In this document: positions 38,633 to 47,925 of the stretch, in pieces | Numbering within the stretch: position 1 is the stretch's first letter | How the letters are laid out: every line of letters begins with the position of its first letter | The notes under the pieces: model-generated | Database searches by the model: none | The model's input: only the letters and a program-made list of their open reading frames with translations | Told to the model about the DNA's origin: nothing | Assembly: GCA_004535795.1 (NCBI GenBank) | Contig: SPIA01000003.1 | Location: 202,769 to 266,768, forward strand | DNA: 64,000 bases | DNA from: Gammaproteobacteria bacterium LSUCC0057 | GTDB taxonomy: Bacteria; Pseudomonadota; Gammaproteobacteria; Pseudomonadales; Porticoccaceae | Direction of reading: 5' to 3' | Position numbers and translations under genes: made by a program

Positions 38633-38935
38633 CTAAGGTTGGCTTAACTCTAGCAGCAGCGTGTTTGGCTCGCTGCGCAATGGTTGGCCAATCATCTCAT
38701 CGTAGGCGCTGTTTTGGCGCAGATAGAGCGCGCCAATGTGCAGTGGCGCAAGCAGCTCGCGTATCTCGCTAAGACTGTTGCTGCGCAGTCGCTGTTGTTC
38801 ACTGAGCCACAACGGCTGCTCGCGGCCACCCACAGTGACGGCGCACGCTTGGTAGATAGAGCCGTCAAAAGAGTCAATAATAACTTTCGCCAACGCCACG
38901 TTGTTGAGTTGATTCAGTAGCAGTTTTTGAGTCAT
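38633..38935 (-). CDS. Small conserved protein (DUF6482-like)
   Basis: 100 residues from ATG 38935, chosen because G-G-A-G lies 9 bp upstream; ATG 38941 is too close to that site. It is a soluble small protein with a beta-rich start (V-A-L-A-K-V-I-I-D-S-F-D-G-S-I-Y-Q) and a conserved end A-L-Y-L-R-Q-N-S-A-Y-D-E-M-I-G. This resembles small gammaproteobacterial proteins grouped as DUF6482. Its function is unknown. It is divergent from the TPR-sulfotransferase gene and convergent with yeeN. Confidence 0.7.
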   Translation of the reverse strand: MTQKLLLNQLNNVALAKVIIDSFDGSIYQACAVTVGGREQPLWLSEQQRLRSNSLSEIRELLAPLHIGALYLRQNSAYDEMIGQPLRSEPNTLLLELSQP

Positions 38936-39037
38936 AGCCATGTCTCCAATCGTTGATCGCTGTAATCGCTGTGAACGACAGTTACACTAACAAAGTGTGG
39001 CGAATTCGTCACAGCAAAAGATACAGGGAAAACGACT

Positions 39038-41785
39038 TTGGAATTTATACAGACACTGCGCGATTTAGTCGACTACCAACAGTTTGAACAGCTCCAACAG
39101 GCCGCCGGCCACTACTACGACGAGTCGTTAGACGTCGAGGCGCTGCCGCTGCTGGCAATGGCAGCGGCGCAGTTGGGTGACCGCCAAACCGCGCTGCGCG
39201 AACTGCGTCGCGCCAGTGCAGAGCTGGCCGAACTGTCCACAGATGCTCTGGTCGACTTGGCCGGTGCACACTGCTTTCTATTTCGTATCGACGCCGCGCG
39301 CGAGTTGCTCGAGCGGGTGTTGGCCGAACAGCCCGACCACGCGCTAGCGCAGGCGCGTATGGCCTGGTTGCAACTCCAGCTCGGCGAGTTGGAGCGCGCC
39401 GAGCAGCTCTACCGGCGCTCAGCACAGCGCGCCAACCACCGCCTGCCGGTGTGGCTAGCGTTATCGCGGTTAAATCTGCAACGAGGTGACCTCGCGGCGG
39501 CAGCGCAGGCGCTGCAGAGCGCACAGCAGACCTTGAGCCAGCGCCGCGAAAGGCTCAACGCTGACGTGTTGAGCTATTTTCAGGCGCAGCTGGAGCAGCT
39601 GCAGTTAGAGATCTGGATAGCGGAAGAGAACTTCTCAGAGGCCGAGCTGTGGCTTGATGACGAGCAGGTGGTTCGCGACGAGTCGGCGTGGAGCGCGTTG
39701 CTGATCGGCTACGCCAATGCGTTGGCTGCGCGCGACCACCATGTCGCCGCCGATGAGGCACTGCGCGGTGCGCTCAAGCACTACCCAAAAAATGTCGCGC
39801 TTCACAGCCAGCTGGCCGAAATGGCGCAGCTGCAGGGGCGGCAGATGCAGGCGGTGCAGCTGTTGCGCCGGGCGCTAAAACTCAGTGACGAGCAGCAGCT
39901 GCCAACCGTGCCACTGTGGGTGCGGCTGGCCGCTGCACAGCTGCACGTGAATAAAGAGCGCGCCCGTCACGCCGCGGAAAAGGCCATAGAGCTCGCTGCT
40001 GCGCTGCAGCCCAGTGAGTCGCTGGCCGACTGGCAGATTAAACAGCAGCAGATGCAGGCCAAGAACGCGCTCGCTCAGGTCGAGAGCCAAGAGCAAAACT
40101 ACGCCACCGCCGAGGCGCTATTTAAACAGCTGTTGGAGGATAACCCCTACTTTTTACCGGCGCTCAGTGGCTACGGCCAGCAACAGATGCAGCGCGGCAA
40201 TATTGATGCCGCCATCGAGCTGTTCGAGCGGGTTAAAGCGATCGACCCGGCCAAAGGTTACAGCGCCCTTATCAATGCGCGCCAGTTCCCTGAAGACGAC
40301 CAGACGTTGCAGCGCTTAGAGCAGGTCGCTAACCAGCCCTCGCTGGAGGGCAGTGAGCGCGCTAGCTTACTGTTCCAACTCGCCTCGGTATGGGAGAAGC
40401 GCAAGGACTACGACAAGGCGATCAGTCTGGCCCACAGCGCCAACCGTGCGACCCGCAAGTTTTTGCGCTATGACCCCACAGTACACCGCCAGCGCTGCGC
40501 GCGTATTCGCTACGCATTTGGCAGCGAGCTCTACCAACACCGGCCCGAGTGTGGTTTGCGCGAAGGTGAAGAGGCCACCGTTCCTGTCTATGTGGTCGGT
40601 ATGCCGCGCTCTGGTACCACCCTGGTCGAGCAGATATTGGCCGGCCACAGCGACATTTTTGGCGCCGGCGAACTCGGCATTATTCCGCAGCGCATACAGG
40701 GCTTAGAGCGCTGGGAGCGCCATGTCGGCAGCGGTCGCAGCTACCCCGATTGCGTCGACGATCTCGACCCCTATGTCACTCGAGGCATCGCTGAAGGTAT
40801 AGTCAAAGAGCTGCGCGAACTGGCGGCCAGTGACAAACCCACTGCCCGCTATGTGGTCGACAAGCTGCCGCACAATTTCGAGAATATCGGCTTTATCAAG
40901 TTTTTGTTTCCGCGCGCCAAGATCATCTCGGTGCGCCGCGACCCGCGCGACATTGCCCTGTCCAACTACTTTACCGATTACCAAGCTAAACATGGCGGTA
41001 TGGGCTTTGCCTACGATCTCGAGTGGATTGGCGAACAGCTGGCGGATCACAACCTGTTTATGCATGAGTGGCAGCAGCGCTTTCCCGGTGAGATTCTCGA
41101 GATTAATTACGAAGAGGTTGTCGCCAACACCGAAGGTATGGCGCGCAAAATGCTCGACTACATCGGCGTAGAGTGGCAGCCGAAGGTGCTGGCCTTTAAT
41201 GAGCTCGATCGCCCAGTCAAGACCGCCTCGGTCTGGCAGGTGCGCCAGCCCATCTACCACACCAGCACCGAGAAGTGGCGCCGCTACCAAAACCACCTAG
41301 CTGCGTTGATCACAGGTACCAACAAAAAAATTGAGTGGCAGCCGATTGAGATGGTGTCGCTGCCAGAGCCTGGGTTGCTCAACCAGGGGGTGGCGCTGTA
41401 CAAAGAGGGCAAGCTCGACCATGCCGAGCGCTGCTTTAAAAAATTACTGCACCACTTGCCCGACCACGCCGCCGCCAACTTCATGACCGGCATTGTCTAC
41501 GCCGACAAAGGCCACCTAGAGCAGGGCTGCGAATTGCTGGAAAAAGCGCTGGCGAAATGTCCGTGGAACCGCAATTGGCGCAAAGATCTGATTGCGATGT
41601 GTGAGGCGGCCGGACTCTACCAGCGCGCCGCAGAGCTCAAACGCCAACAGCGCAAGCGAGCTAACCGTGCAGCGCCGCTTGCAGCGCAGTCGGCTGATGG
41701 CGACACCAGCGCAGCGCAGCCGCTGGCAACGAGCGCCGCTACTAGCGCAGCATTGAGTGGCACCACCTCGCTCTTGGTGCAGTAG
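39038..41785 (+). CDS. TPR-repeat protein with sulfotransferase domain
   Basis: 915 residues from TTG 39038 (A-G-G-G-A site). Residues ~1-480 are tetratricopeptide repeats rich in Ala, Leu and Gln. Residues ~515-775 form a sulfotransferase domain, with the 5'-phosphosulfate loop V-V-G-M-P-R-S-G-T-T-L-V-E-Q near 519-532 and the 3'-phosphate loop I-I-S-V-R-R-D-P-R-D-I-A-L-S. Further TPRs follow (~790-870), then an Ala/Ser/Thr-rich tail. It should move sulfate from PAPS to a protein or glycan held by the TPR scaffold. TPR-sulfotransferases of this design are frequent in marine gammaproteobacteria with unknown targets. There is no signal peptide, so it is cytosolic. It stands alone. Confidence 0.9.
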   Translation: MEFIQTLRDLVDYQQFEQLQQAAGHYYDESLDVEALPLLAMAAAQLGDRQTALRELRRASAELAELSTDALVDLAGAHCFLFRIDAARELLERVLAEQPDHALAQARMAWLQLQLGELERAEQLYRRSAQRANHRLPVWLALSRLNLQRGDLAAAAQALQSAQQTLSQRRERLNADVLSYFQAQLEQLQLEIWIAEENFSEAELWLDDEQVVRDESAWSALLIGYANALAARDHHVAADEALRGALKHYPKNVALHSQLAEMAQLQGRQMQAVQLLRRALKLSDEQQLPTVPLWVRLAAAQLHVNKERARHAAEKAIELAAALQPSESLADWQIKQQQMQAKNALAQVESQEQNYATAEALFKQLLEDNPYFLPALSGYGQQQMQRGNIDAAIELFERVKAIDPAKGYSALINARQFPEDDQTLQRLEQVANQPSLEGSERASLLFQLASVWEKRKDYDKAISLAHSANRATRKFLRYDPTVHRQRCARIRYAFGSELYQHRPECGLREGEEATVPVYVVGMPRSGTTLVEQILAGHSDIFGAGELGIIPQRIQGLERWERHVGSGRSYPDCVDDLDPYVTRGIAEGIVKELRELAASDKPTARYVVDKLPHNFENIGFIKFLFPRAKIISVRRDPRDIALSNYFTDYQAKHGGMGFAYDLEWIGEQLADHNLFMHEWQQRFPGEILEINYEEVVANTEGMARKMLDYIGVEWQPKVLAFNELDRPVKTASVWQVRQPIYHTSTEKWRRYQNHLAALITGTNKKIEWQPIEMVSLPEPGLLNQGVALYKEGKLDHAERCFKKLLHHLPDHAAANFMTGIVYADKGHLEQGCELLEKALAKCPWNRNWRKDLIAMCEAAGLYQRAAELKRQQRKRANRAAPLAAQSADGDTSAAQPLATSAATSAALSGTTSLLVQ

Positions 41786-41815
41786 CGATATCAGTAGATT
41801 GGCAGAGGAGTGTTT

Positions 41816-43318
41816 ATGTTGTTATCGCGGCTAACTCAAATAGGGGTGTGGATGGCGGTTACTACCGCGCTGGCTGCGGTAGCTGAGCCGCACCAAGGGA
41901 TCAGCCACTACCCGACGGTCATTGCCAATGGCCGCGTCATCGACCCTGAAACGGGGCTCGACGCGGTGCGTAACATCGCGATTGCCGATGGCAAAATTGT
42001 CGCCATCAGTGCCCAACCGCTGCCGGCGGTGCACAGCTATGATGCCGCCGGGCTGGTGGTGGCGCCGGGCTTTATTGACCTGCACAGTCACAGCCCGACC
42101 CACTTTGGCCAGCAGCTCAATCTACAGGACGGCATCACTACCCAGCTCGACCTCGAGGCGGGAGCATTCCCCATTAGCGCCTACGGCGACCATTTTGCCG
42201 GTGGTGCAGCCCTACACTTTGGTGCTGCCGTGGGTCACGCTTTTGTTCGCATGCAAGTGATCGAACAGCAGTACCAACCGTATATTTTTGTCGGCCGGCG
42301 CGCCGGCGCCATGGCTGGCCCGAGTTGGCAGCAGCCGGCTACCGCCGCGCAAATTGCCCAGATGGCGACGCTGTTGCAACAGGGCATCGACCAAGGCGGT
42401 TTAGGCATTGGCGTGTTGCTCGACTACATGACCGATGCAGTCAACCAAGCCGAGCTAACCATGCTATTTGATGTCGCCGCACGCAACGCAGTGCCGCTGT
42501 TTATTCACGTCCGTCGCGGCGATCGCGGCGACCCCGCCGGGCTGTTAGAGGTGCTGGCGCAGGCCGAGCGCAGCGGTGCAGCGCTCTATATCTGCCACAT
42601 CACCCACAACGCCATGGGGCGTATCGGTGAGTGGTTGGCGTTGCTCGACGCCGCGCGCAGCCGCGGTGTGGAGGTGGCGACTGAGACGCTCAGTTACGCC
42701 GCCGGTGGTACCTCGATCTCGGCCGATGTGTTTCGCAAACGCGACTGGCGCCGGCTGTTTGATATCGACTACAGCGACGTACAGTGGGTGGCCACCGGCG
42801 AGTGGCTGACCGAGAGCCGCTGGCACTATCTTCAGCAGCATCAGCCGCACGGCATGGTCAACCACCACTACGTTAAAGAGGCGTGGCTAGAGCAGGCGTT
42901 GGCGTGGCCGCAGATGATGGTCGCCACTGATGCGCTGCCGGCCTTCGACCGCGATCTGCTCACCAACCCTAATATTGCCGGGTCATTTTCGCGCTTTTTG
43001 GGCCACTACGTGCGCGAGCGCGGGTTGATGAGTTTGGCCGAGGGTATTGCCCGCACCAGTTTTTTGCAGGCGCAGTGGATGCAGCAGGTCTCCAGCGCGT
43101 TTGCGGCAAAAGGGCGCATTCAGGTCGGTGCCGACGCCGATATTGTGGTGTTTGACCCACAGCGCATTGGCGCCGAGGCCGACTATGGCAGCCCCTACCG
43201 GCCATCGGCGGGTATTCGCGCGGTCTGGGTGGGCGGGCGCCAAGCGCTCGACGAGCGCGGTATCATTCTTGGCCGCTATGCCGGTCAGCGCCTGTTGGGC
43301 GATCGCGCACAGCGCTGA
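41816..43318 (+). CDS. Exported amidohydrolase (N-acyl-D-amino-acid deacylase family)
   Basis: 500 residues from ATG 41816, 5 bp after G-A-G-G-A-G. The signal peptide ends A-A-V-A-E. The metal motif is D-L-H-S-H-S-P (H90, H92), preceded by V-A-P-G-F-I, and C-H-I-T-H-N-A-M-G and the late M-V-A-T-D-A-L-P add further metal-site residues. V-I-A-N-G-R-V-I-D-P-E-T-G-L and G-A-D-A-D-I-V-V-F-D-P at the ends form the beta-sandwich typical of D-aminoacylases and dihydroorotase-like enzymes. It hydrolyses an N-acyl amino acid or a related amide in the periplasm. It precedes the Lrp/Ald pair and taurine cluster, so an N-acyl amino acid or N-acyltaurine substrate is conceivable, but not shown. Confidence 0.87.
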   Translation: MLLSRLTQIGVWMAVTTALAAVAEPHQGISHYPTVIANGRVIDPETGLDAVRNIAIADGKIVAISAQPLPAVHSYDAAGLVVAPGFIDLHSHSPTHFGQQLNLQDGITTQLDLEAGAFPISAYGDHFAGGAALHFGAAVGHAFVRMQVIEQQYQPYIFVGRRAGAMAGPSWQQPATAAQIAQMATLLQQGIDQGGLGIGVLLDYMTDAVNQAELTMLFDVAARNAVPLFIHVRRGDRGDPAGLLEVLAQAERSGAALYICHITHNAMGRIGEWLALLDAARSRGVEVATETLSYAAGGTSISADVFRKRDWRRLFDIDYSDVQWVATGEWLTESRWHYLQQHQPHGMVNHHYVKEAWLEQALAWPQMMVATDALPAFDRDLLTNPNIAGSFSRFLGHYVRERGLMSLAEGIARTSFLQAQWMQQVSSAFAAKGRIQVGADADIVVFDPQRIGAEADYGSPYRPSAGIRAVWVGGRQALDERGIILGRYAGQRLLGDRAQR

Positions 43319-43327
43319 CGGTGTGTA

Positions 43328-43804
43328 TTAAATAGCGACATTGAGCGTCTCTTTAGTGACCTCCATTACCACAATGCTGGTGGAGGCCTGTACCCCGGGA
43401 ATGGCCAGCAGTGTCTCTTCTAAAAATTTGCGGTAGGTACTCATGTCGGCCATGCGCGCCTTGATCAGGTAGTCAAAACTGCCCGACACCAGATGGCACT
43501 CCTGCACCTCGGGCAGGTCGGCCACCGCCTGCTTGAATTCAGAAAAGGTCTGCGCCGAGGTGCGGTCGAGGCGTATCTGAACAAAGACGATGAGCCCAGC
43601 ACCCAACGGGTTGGGGTCTATGATGGCGGCGTACTTTTTAATAATTCCGCTCTTTTCTAATTTTTTCACCCGTTCAATACACGGCGTAGTTGAGAGCCCA
43701 ACCCGCCTAGCTAGCTCGGCATAGGAGATGCGGCCATCTTGTTGCAAAATGGTGAGGATTTTGCGGTCGATGCGGTTGAGTGGAATGAGAGGTTTTTCGA
43801 GCAT
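43328..43804 (-). CDS. Lrp/AsnC-family transcriptional regulator
   Basis: 158 residues from ATG 43804 (A-A-G-T-G-G-A upstream); a GTG 12 bp earlier is the alternative. The N-terminal winged helix-turn-helix reads D-R-K-I-L-T-I-L-Q-Q-D-G-R-I-S-Y-A-E-L-A-R-R-V-G-L-S, then T-T-P-C-I-E-R-V-K-K-L-E. The C-terminal RAM domain (V-Q-E-C-H-L-V-S-G-S-F-D-Y) binds the amino acid and forms octamers. It resembles Lrp closely. It is divergent from ald across a 119-bp AT-rich spacer, the usual setup in which an Lrp-type protein senses alanine or leucine and activates alanine dehydrogenase. Confidence 0.93.
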   Translation of the reverse strand: MLEKPLIPLNRIDRKILTILQQDGRISYAELARRVGLSTTPCIERVKKLEKSGIIKKYAAIIDPNPLGAGLIVFVQIRLDRTSAQTFSEFKQAVADLPEVQECHLVSGSFDYLIKARMADMSTYRKFLEETLLAIPGVQASTSIVVMEVTKETLNVAI

Positions 43805-43923
43805 AGTTGTATCCACTTAATTTGTTATAAATAAAAGTCTAATAAACTAAAAATATCACAAAATAATAAAATTAAACTTATTTTTTTGCCCTATTGTGGC
43901 GGTATCAACTAAGGAGATACCCC
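43805..43923. promoter_or_regulatory. AT-rich divergent control region between the Lrp-type gene and ald
   Basis: 119 bp, strongly AT-rich with repeated A/T tracts (about 43825-43885), flanked by divergent start codons. An A-A-G-G-A-G site stands 9 bp before the ald ATG. Lrp-type proteins bind such regions; individual sites cannot be defined by eye. Confidence 0.6.
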
Positions 43924-45039
43924 ATGATAGTCGGCGTTACCAAAGAGATTAAAAACCACGAGTACCGCGTTGGCCTCACCCCTGAGGCGGTCGCCGAGCT
44001 GGTCGCCAATGGTCACCAGGTGTTGGTTGAGCAGAACGCGGGGGCGGCCATCGGTTTTGATGACGGCCAATACCAAGCGGCCGGTGGCGAGATTGTCACC
44101 AGCGCCGGCGAGGTGTTTGCCCGCGCGCAGATGGTAGTTAAAGTGAAGGAGCCGCAGCCCGACGAGTGCCGCCAACTGCGCCCCGGCCAGCTGCTGTTTA
44201 CCTACCTGCATTTAGCGCCAGACCCGCTGCAGACCGAGCTATTAGTTAACTCGGGCGCCACCTGCATCGCCTACGAAACGGTCACCGACAGCCGCGGCGG
44301 GCTACCGCTGTTGGCGCCGATGAGCGAGGTAGCCGGCCGCTTGGCGGTACAAGCGGGCGCCCACCACCTAGAAAAAGCCCAGGGCGGGCGCGGTGTGCTG
44401 CTCGGTGGCGTCCCCGGTGTGGCGCCGGCCAAAGTGGTCATTATTGGCGGCGGTGTGGTTGGCACCCAGGCGGCCACCGTGGCGCTGGGTATGGGCGCAG
44501 AGGTGACCGTACTGGACCGCTCACTGCCGCGACTGCGCCAGCTTGATAGCGAGTTTGGCGGCCGTTTGACCACTCTCTACTCCTCCACTGCAACGCTGAC
44601 CGAGCAGGTGCTGACGGCCGACTTGGTGATAGGCGCGGTACTAATCCCCGGCGCGGCGGCACCAAAACTGCTCACTCGCGAGCATATCGCGGCAATGCGC
44701 GAGGGCAGTGTGGTGGTAGATGTGGCGATCGATCAGGGCGGCTGTTTTGCCACCTCCAAGGCGACTACCCACGCCGACCCCACCTACCTAGTCGACGGTG
44801 TGGTGCACTACTGCGTCGCCAATATGCCCGGCGCGGTGGCGCGCACTGCGACCCAGGCGCTCAACAACGCCACCATGCCCTATACGCTGGCACTGGCCAA
44901 CCACGGCTTGGCGGCGCTGCAGCGCGATGCCGGTCTGCTCAATGGGCTTAATGTGCACGCCGGGCAGGTGACCCAGCAGGCGGTCGCCGAGCTGCTCGGC
45001 TACCGCTACTGCGAGCCGCGCCAAGCACTCGCTCAATAG
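43924..45039 (+). CDS. ald: Alanine dehydrogenase
   Basis: 371 residues from ATG 43924 (A-A-G-G-A-G). It catalyses L-alanine + NAD+ + H2O to pyruvate + NH4+ + NADH. Seen are [16 protein letters not shown], substrate Lys in [14 protein letters not shown], the NAD site [13 protein letters not shown] and [10 protein letters not shown]. Length and motifs match hexameric Ald. It would recycle the alanine formed by taurine:pyruvate aminotransferase (48673-50058) back to pyruvate and release the taurine nitrogen as ammonium, a role established for Ald in bacterial taurine dissimilation. It is monocistronic with a strong terminator. Confidence 0.97.
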   Translation: MIVGVTKEIKNHEYRVGLTPEAVAELVANGHQVLVEQNAGAAIGFDDGQYQAAGGEIVTSAGEVFARAQMVVKVKEPQPDECRQLRPGQLLFTYLHLAPDPLQTELLVNSGATCIAYETVTDSRGGLPLLAPMSEVAGRLAVQAGAHHLEKAQGGRGVLLGGVPGVAPAKVVIIGGGVVGTQAATVALGMGAEVTVLDRSLPRLRQLDSEFGGRLTTLYSSTATLTEQVLTADLVIGAVLIPGAAAPKLLTREHIAAMREGSVVVDVAIDQGGCFATSKATTHADPTYLVDGVVHYCVANMPGAVARTATQALNNATMPYTLALANHGLAALQRDAGLLNGLNVHAGQVTQQAVAELLGYRYCEPRQALAQ

Positions 45040-45052
45040 CGGAAAATAGGCA

Positions 45053-45086
45053 TAAAAAAAACGGGAGCCGAGGCTCCCGTTTTTGT
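45053..45086. terminator. Bidirectional rho-independent terminator between ald and the TonB receptor
   Basis: Stem CGGGAGCC/GGCTCCCG with a 2-nt loop, flanked by eight A and five T. It lies between two convergent genes and can end both transcripts. Confidence 0.93.
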
Positions 45087-45106
45087 TGTACCCATTAACT
45101 TGCAGA

Positions 45107-47581
45107 TTAGAAGTTGTAAGTACCTTTCAGGTAGTAGAAACCGCCGTTAATACCAAACGGGGAGGTTTCGTAGTACATACCGCCGACACCAGCTGAGACG
45201 TCAGCGGGCAGCTCTTCTGCATCTTGATCAAAGATGTTCTGCGCACCAGCTGTGACAGTGAAGTTGCTGTTGATCATGTAGCTGGCTTCGGCATCGAAAG
45301 TGACGGCTGAGCCGGCATCTTTGTCAAAACCATCACCAGATGAATCCGCGTGAACTGCATAGTACTCACCGTAGTAGTTGGCGCGGACAAAGGCCGAAAC
45401 ATTGTCCCAGTTTTGCGACATGGTGAAGGTGGCGCGATGGTTGGGCAGTGCCTCTTCCAGGCGACGGATTTTGAAGTCGCTAGTAAGTACGCCCGGATCG
45501 GATACTTCAGTCTTGTTGTAGTTGTAGGCCACGCTGAACAGAGTGCTGCCGTTGAACAGCGCCGCATCGGTAGTGGCAACGATATCAAGACCGGTGGTTT
45601 CGGTATCAAAGTCATTGGCAAAGAAGTTGACCATATCTGGCACCGGAATATTGGCGTTCTCCAGAGCGGTCATTTGCGCCGCGGTAATTTCTTGCGGTGG
45701 CGTCAGTGCAACACGATCAGTGACTTCAATTTTGTAAGCATCGACTGTGACGTCAGCAAAGTCGGTGGTCAAGATCAAACCGACCGCCCAGTTGGTGGAC
45801 TCCTCTGGTTGCAGCACTTCACCACCTAAAAACTCAGCGGGCAGAGTTTGTACTTGAATCAGCTCAGCCGTCTCGTTAAAGGTGGTTTGTGTGTTGACCA
45901 CGTTGGCTTGGCCCATAGTGGGGGCGCGGAAGCCAGTGCTGTGTGAGGCGCGCACTGCGACCATGTCGTTAATGGTGTAGTGTGCGGTCAGCTTGTAGTT
46001 AGTGGTGCTGCCGAATGAAGAGAAGTCTTCGTAACGCAGCGCGCCACCGACCAGAAGCTCATTGCTAAGCTGTGACTCGACATCGACATAGACGGCATAG
46101 TTGCGGCGGTCAAAGCTGCCCGCTGAGCTGGCAGTGAAACCGGGGAAGCCGTGCGAACCGACGTTGAAGCCTTGCTCAGCCAGCGGCCCTTGTTCCCATG
46201 AGGCTTGCTCACCAGCAATGATTTCAAAACTCTCTTCGCGCCACTCATAGCCGCCAGCCACGCTGGTATTGCCGATCTGCTTTTGCAGGTCGATATTCAT
46301 GCTTTTTTCCAGCTGAATATAGCTACCGGTGCGGAAGTTCTGCGGAGAGTCTGGGCCCAGCGAGGGGTTCAGGGTGTTGTTCAAGCCAAAATCTGACTCG
46401 CTGCGACCGACAGAGAAGCTGACATCGTAATTGATGTCGTTTTTCATGCCGCGGGTACCGGCTGTCAACGAGGTATCAACAATGTTACCGGTAAAGCGCG
46501 GGGTGTAGCCGCCGGGGTACATTTCGTTCACGACCCAGCAATTGGCGTCGGCGATGATGCCGGTAAGATCTGAGGCGTCGTCTTGAATACTCCCGACTCC
46601 ATCAGCGTAGATGTCTGCACAGTAGCCATCTTCGCCGCTGAAGTCACCGATCAGACGCTCGCCGTCGCTGGTGAATACGCCGCCGCGGTTGTTAGGGTTG
46701 CGGTAGTAGAAGCCGCCATCGATATCGCGCTCGGAGTAGTTGCCGAATGCGTAGGCTTCAGCGCCATTGCCAAGGTCAAGACCGGTATTGACGAAAATGG
46801 TGATATCGTCGTCGACTTTAGGCATACCCCAGATCATCGCCGGAACCGGGACGTCGGTGTTGCCAGCATCGATCAGTGCTTGCGCATCGTCGCGCTGCAC
46901 ACTGCGCGAGGTATCGTCTTGGTTTTTGTACTGGAAGCTGATGTTGACAAAGCCGGCATCGGTCAGCGGCAGGCCAATGTTGCCGTCATAGATGGTGGCG
47001 GCGCCATCACCTTCATAAAATTCGCCGGTTTTTACCGACAGGCTGCCGCCTTCGGCGTCATCTTTAAGGACGAAGTTCATCACCCCGGCAATGGCGTCTG
47101 AGCCATACTGCGCGGCGGCGCCATCGCGGAGAATTTCTACCTGCTTGAGGGCGATACCTGGGATCACAGAGATATCGGGGCCCTGTGCGCCGTCGTTGAT
47201 GCCAGCGCCTTGGAAGGCGATGACCGAGGAGCGGTGGCGACGTTTGCCGTTGACCAGAATCAGGGTGCTGTCGGCAGAGAGGCCGCGCAGGTTGGCTGGG
47301 CGAATCATTGACGCGGCATCGCTGATCGGGTTGTCGTGGACGTTAAACGCCGGCACGGTACCCTTGAGCAGTTCGAGCATGTCGTTGCTGCCGGTTTTAG
47401 ACATATCCGCGGCGCTGATGACGTCGACCGGTACCGGTGAATCCGACACAGTGCGCGGCGCGCCACGTGAGCCGAGCACGGTCACTTCTTCAATGGCAGC
47501 GTCGGCGGCAAAACTGACCGGTGCTACGGTGGTAGCTGCAATAATGGCCGAAGCCAGAGCAGTGAGCTTAATAGTTTTCAT
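45107..47581 (-). CDS. TonB-dependent outer-membrane receptor
   Basis: 824 residues. The signal peptide ends V-S-F-A-A. A TonB-box-like stretch (E-E-V-T-V-L-G-S-R) is followed by the plug domain with N-L-R-G-L-S-A-D-S-T-L-I-L-V-N-G-K-R and V-E-I-L-R-D-G-A-A-A-Q-Y-G-S-D-A-I-A-G-V-M-N. A 22-strand-type barrel follows and ends with aromatic Phe (K-G-T-Y-N-F), as outer-membrane proteins do. The R-H-R-S-S-V loop with the long plug is typical of the large receptors of marine gammaproteobacteria, which import siderophores, glycans or other bulky nutrients. The ligand is unknown. It is adjacent to the taurine genes, divergent from the LysE gene across 344 bp. Confidence 0.95.
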   Translation of the reverse strand: MKTIKLTALASAIIAATTVAPVSFAADAAIEEVTVLGSRGAPRTVSDSPVPVDVISAADMSKTGSNDMLELLKGTVPAFNVHDNPISDAASMIRPANLRGLSADSTLILVNGKRRHRSSVIAFQGAGINDGAQGPDISVIPGIALKQVEILRDGAAAQYGSDAIAGVMNFVLKDDAEGGSLSVKTGEFYEGDGAATIYDGNIGLPLTDAGFVNISFQYKNQDDTSRSVQRDDAQALIDAGNTDVPVPAMIWGMPKVDDDITIFVNTGLDLGNGAEAYAFGNYSERDIDGGFYYRNPNNRGGVFTSDGERLIGDFSGEDGYCADIYADGVGSIQDDASDLTGIIADANCWVVNEMYPGGYTPRFTGNIVDTSLTAGTRGMKNDINYDVSFSVGRSESDFGLNNTLNPSLGPDSPQNFRTGSYIQLEKSMNIDLQKQIGNTSVAGGYEWREESFEIIAGEQASWEQGPLAEQGFNVGSHGFPGFTASSAGSFDRRNYAVYVDVESQLSNELLVGGALRYEDFSSFGSTTNYKLTAHYTINDMVAVRASHSTGFRAPTMGQANVVNTQTTFNETAELIQVQTLPAEFLGGEVLQPEESTNWAVGLILTTDFADVTVDAYKIEVTDRVALTPPQEITAAQMTALENANIPVPDMVNFFANDFDTETTGLDIVATTDAALFNGSTLFSVAYNYNKTEVSDPGVLTSDFKIRRLEEALPNHRATFTMSQNWDNVSAFVRANYYGEYYAVHADSSGDGFDKDAGSAVTFDAEASYMINSNFTVTAGAQNIFDQDAEELPADVSAGVGGMYYETSPFGINGGFYYLKGTYNF

Positions 47582-47925
47582 AGTGTATCCCCCAGGATAA
47601 CAGTGATTGATAAACAGCTCTCGATGCCAAACGGCGGTAGGAGCCGGTTTATAGTCGACTCGCCAAACCGCGAACGGCTTGATAGTCGATCTTGATTATC
47701 TCACGGATCTCCGTCAAAAAGGCACCCCTTAAGGGGTATTTGAAAACAATTGAGCTAGGCTGTATGCCAGAGCCAGCTTAGGTTTTTAATAATAACCTTA
47801 CAGACGGTTTGGTTTACTCTTGAAGTAAAATTATCGTCCTAAAAAATATCAAATGAGTGGTTTGAACCGTCAGTACCGCTGCGTAGAATGCGCTCGCATA
47901 ACGTCACCAAACTGAGCCTGTTGTT
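47582..47925. promoter_or_regulatory. Divergent region between TonB receptor and LysE gene with a 14-bp palindrome
   Basis: 344 bp without a gene. The notable element is the perfect palindrome ACCCCTTAAGGGGT at 47724-47737, immediately followed by TTGAAA (47740-47745), a possible -35 for the LysE gene. Distance to the receptor start is ~140 bp and to the LysE start ~190 bp, so one dimeric regulator could control both. The rest shows short repeats only. Confidence 0.5.
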
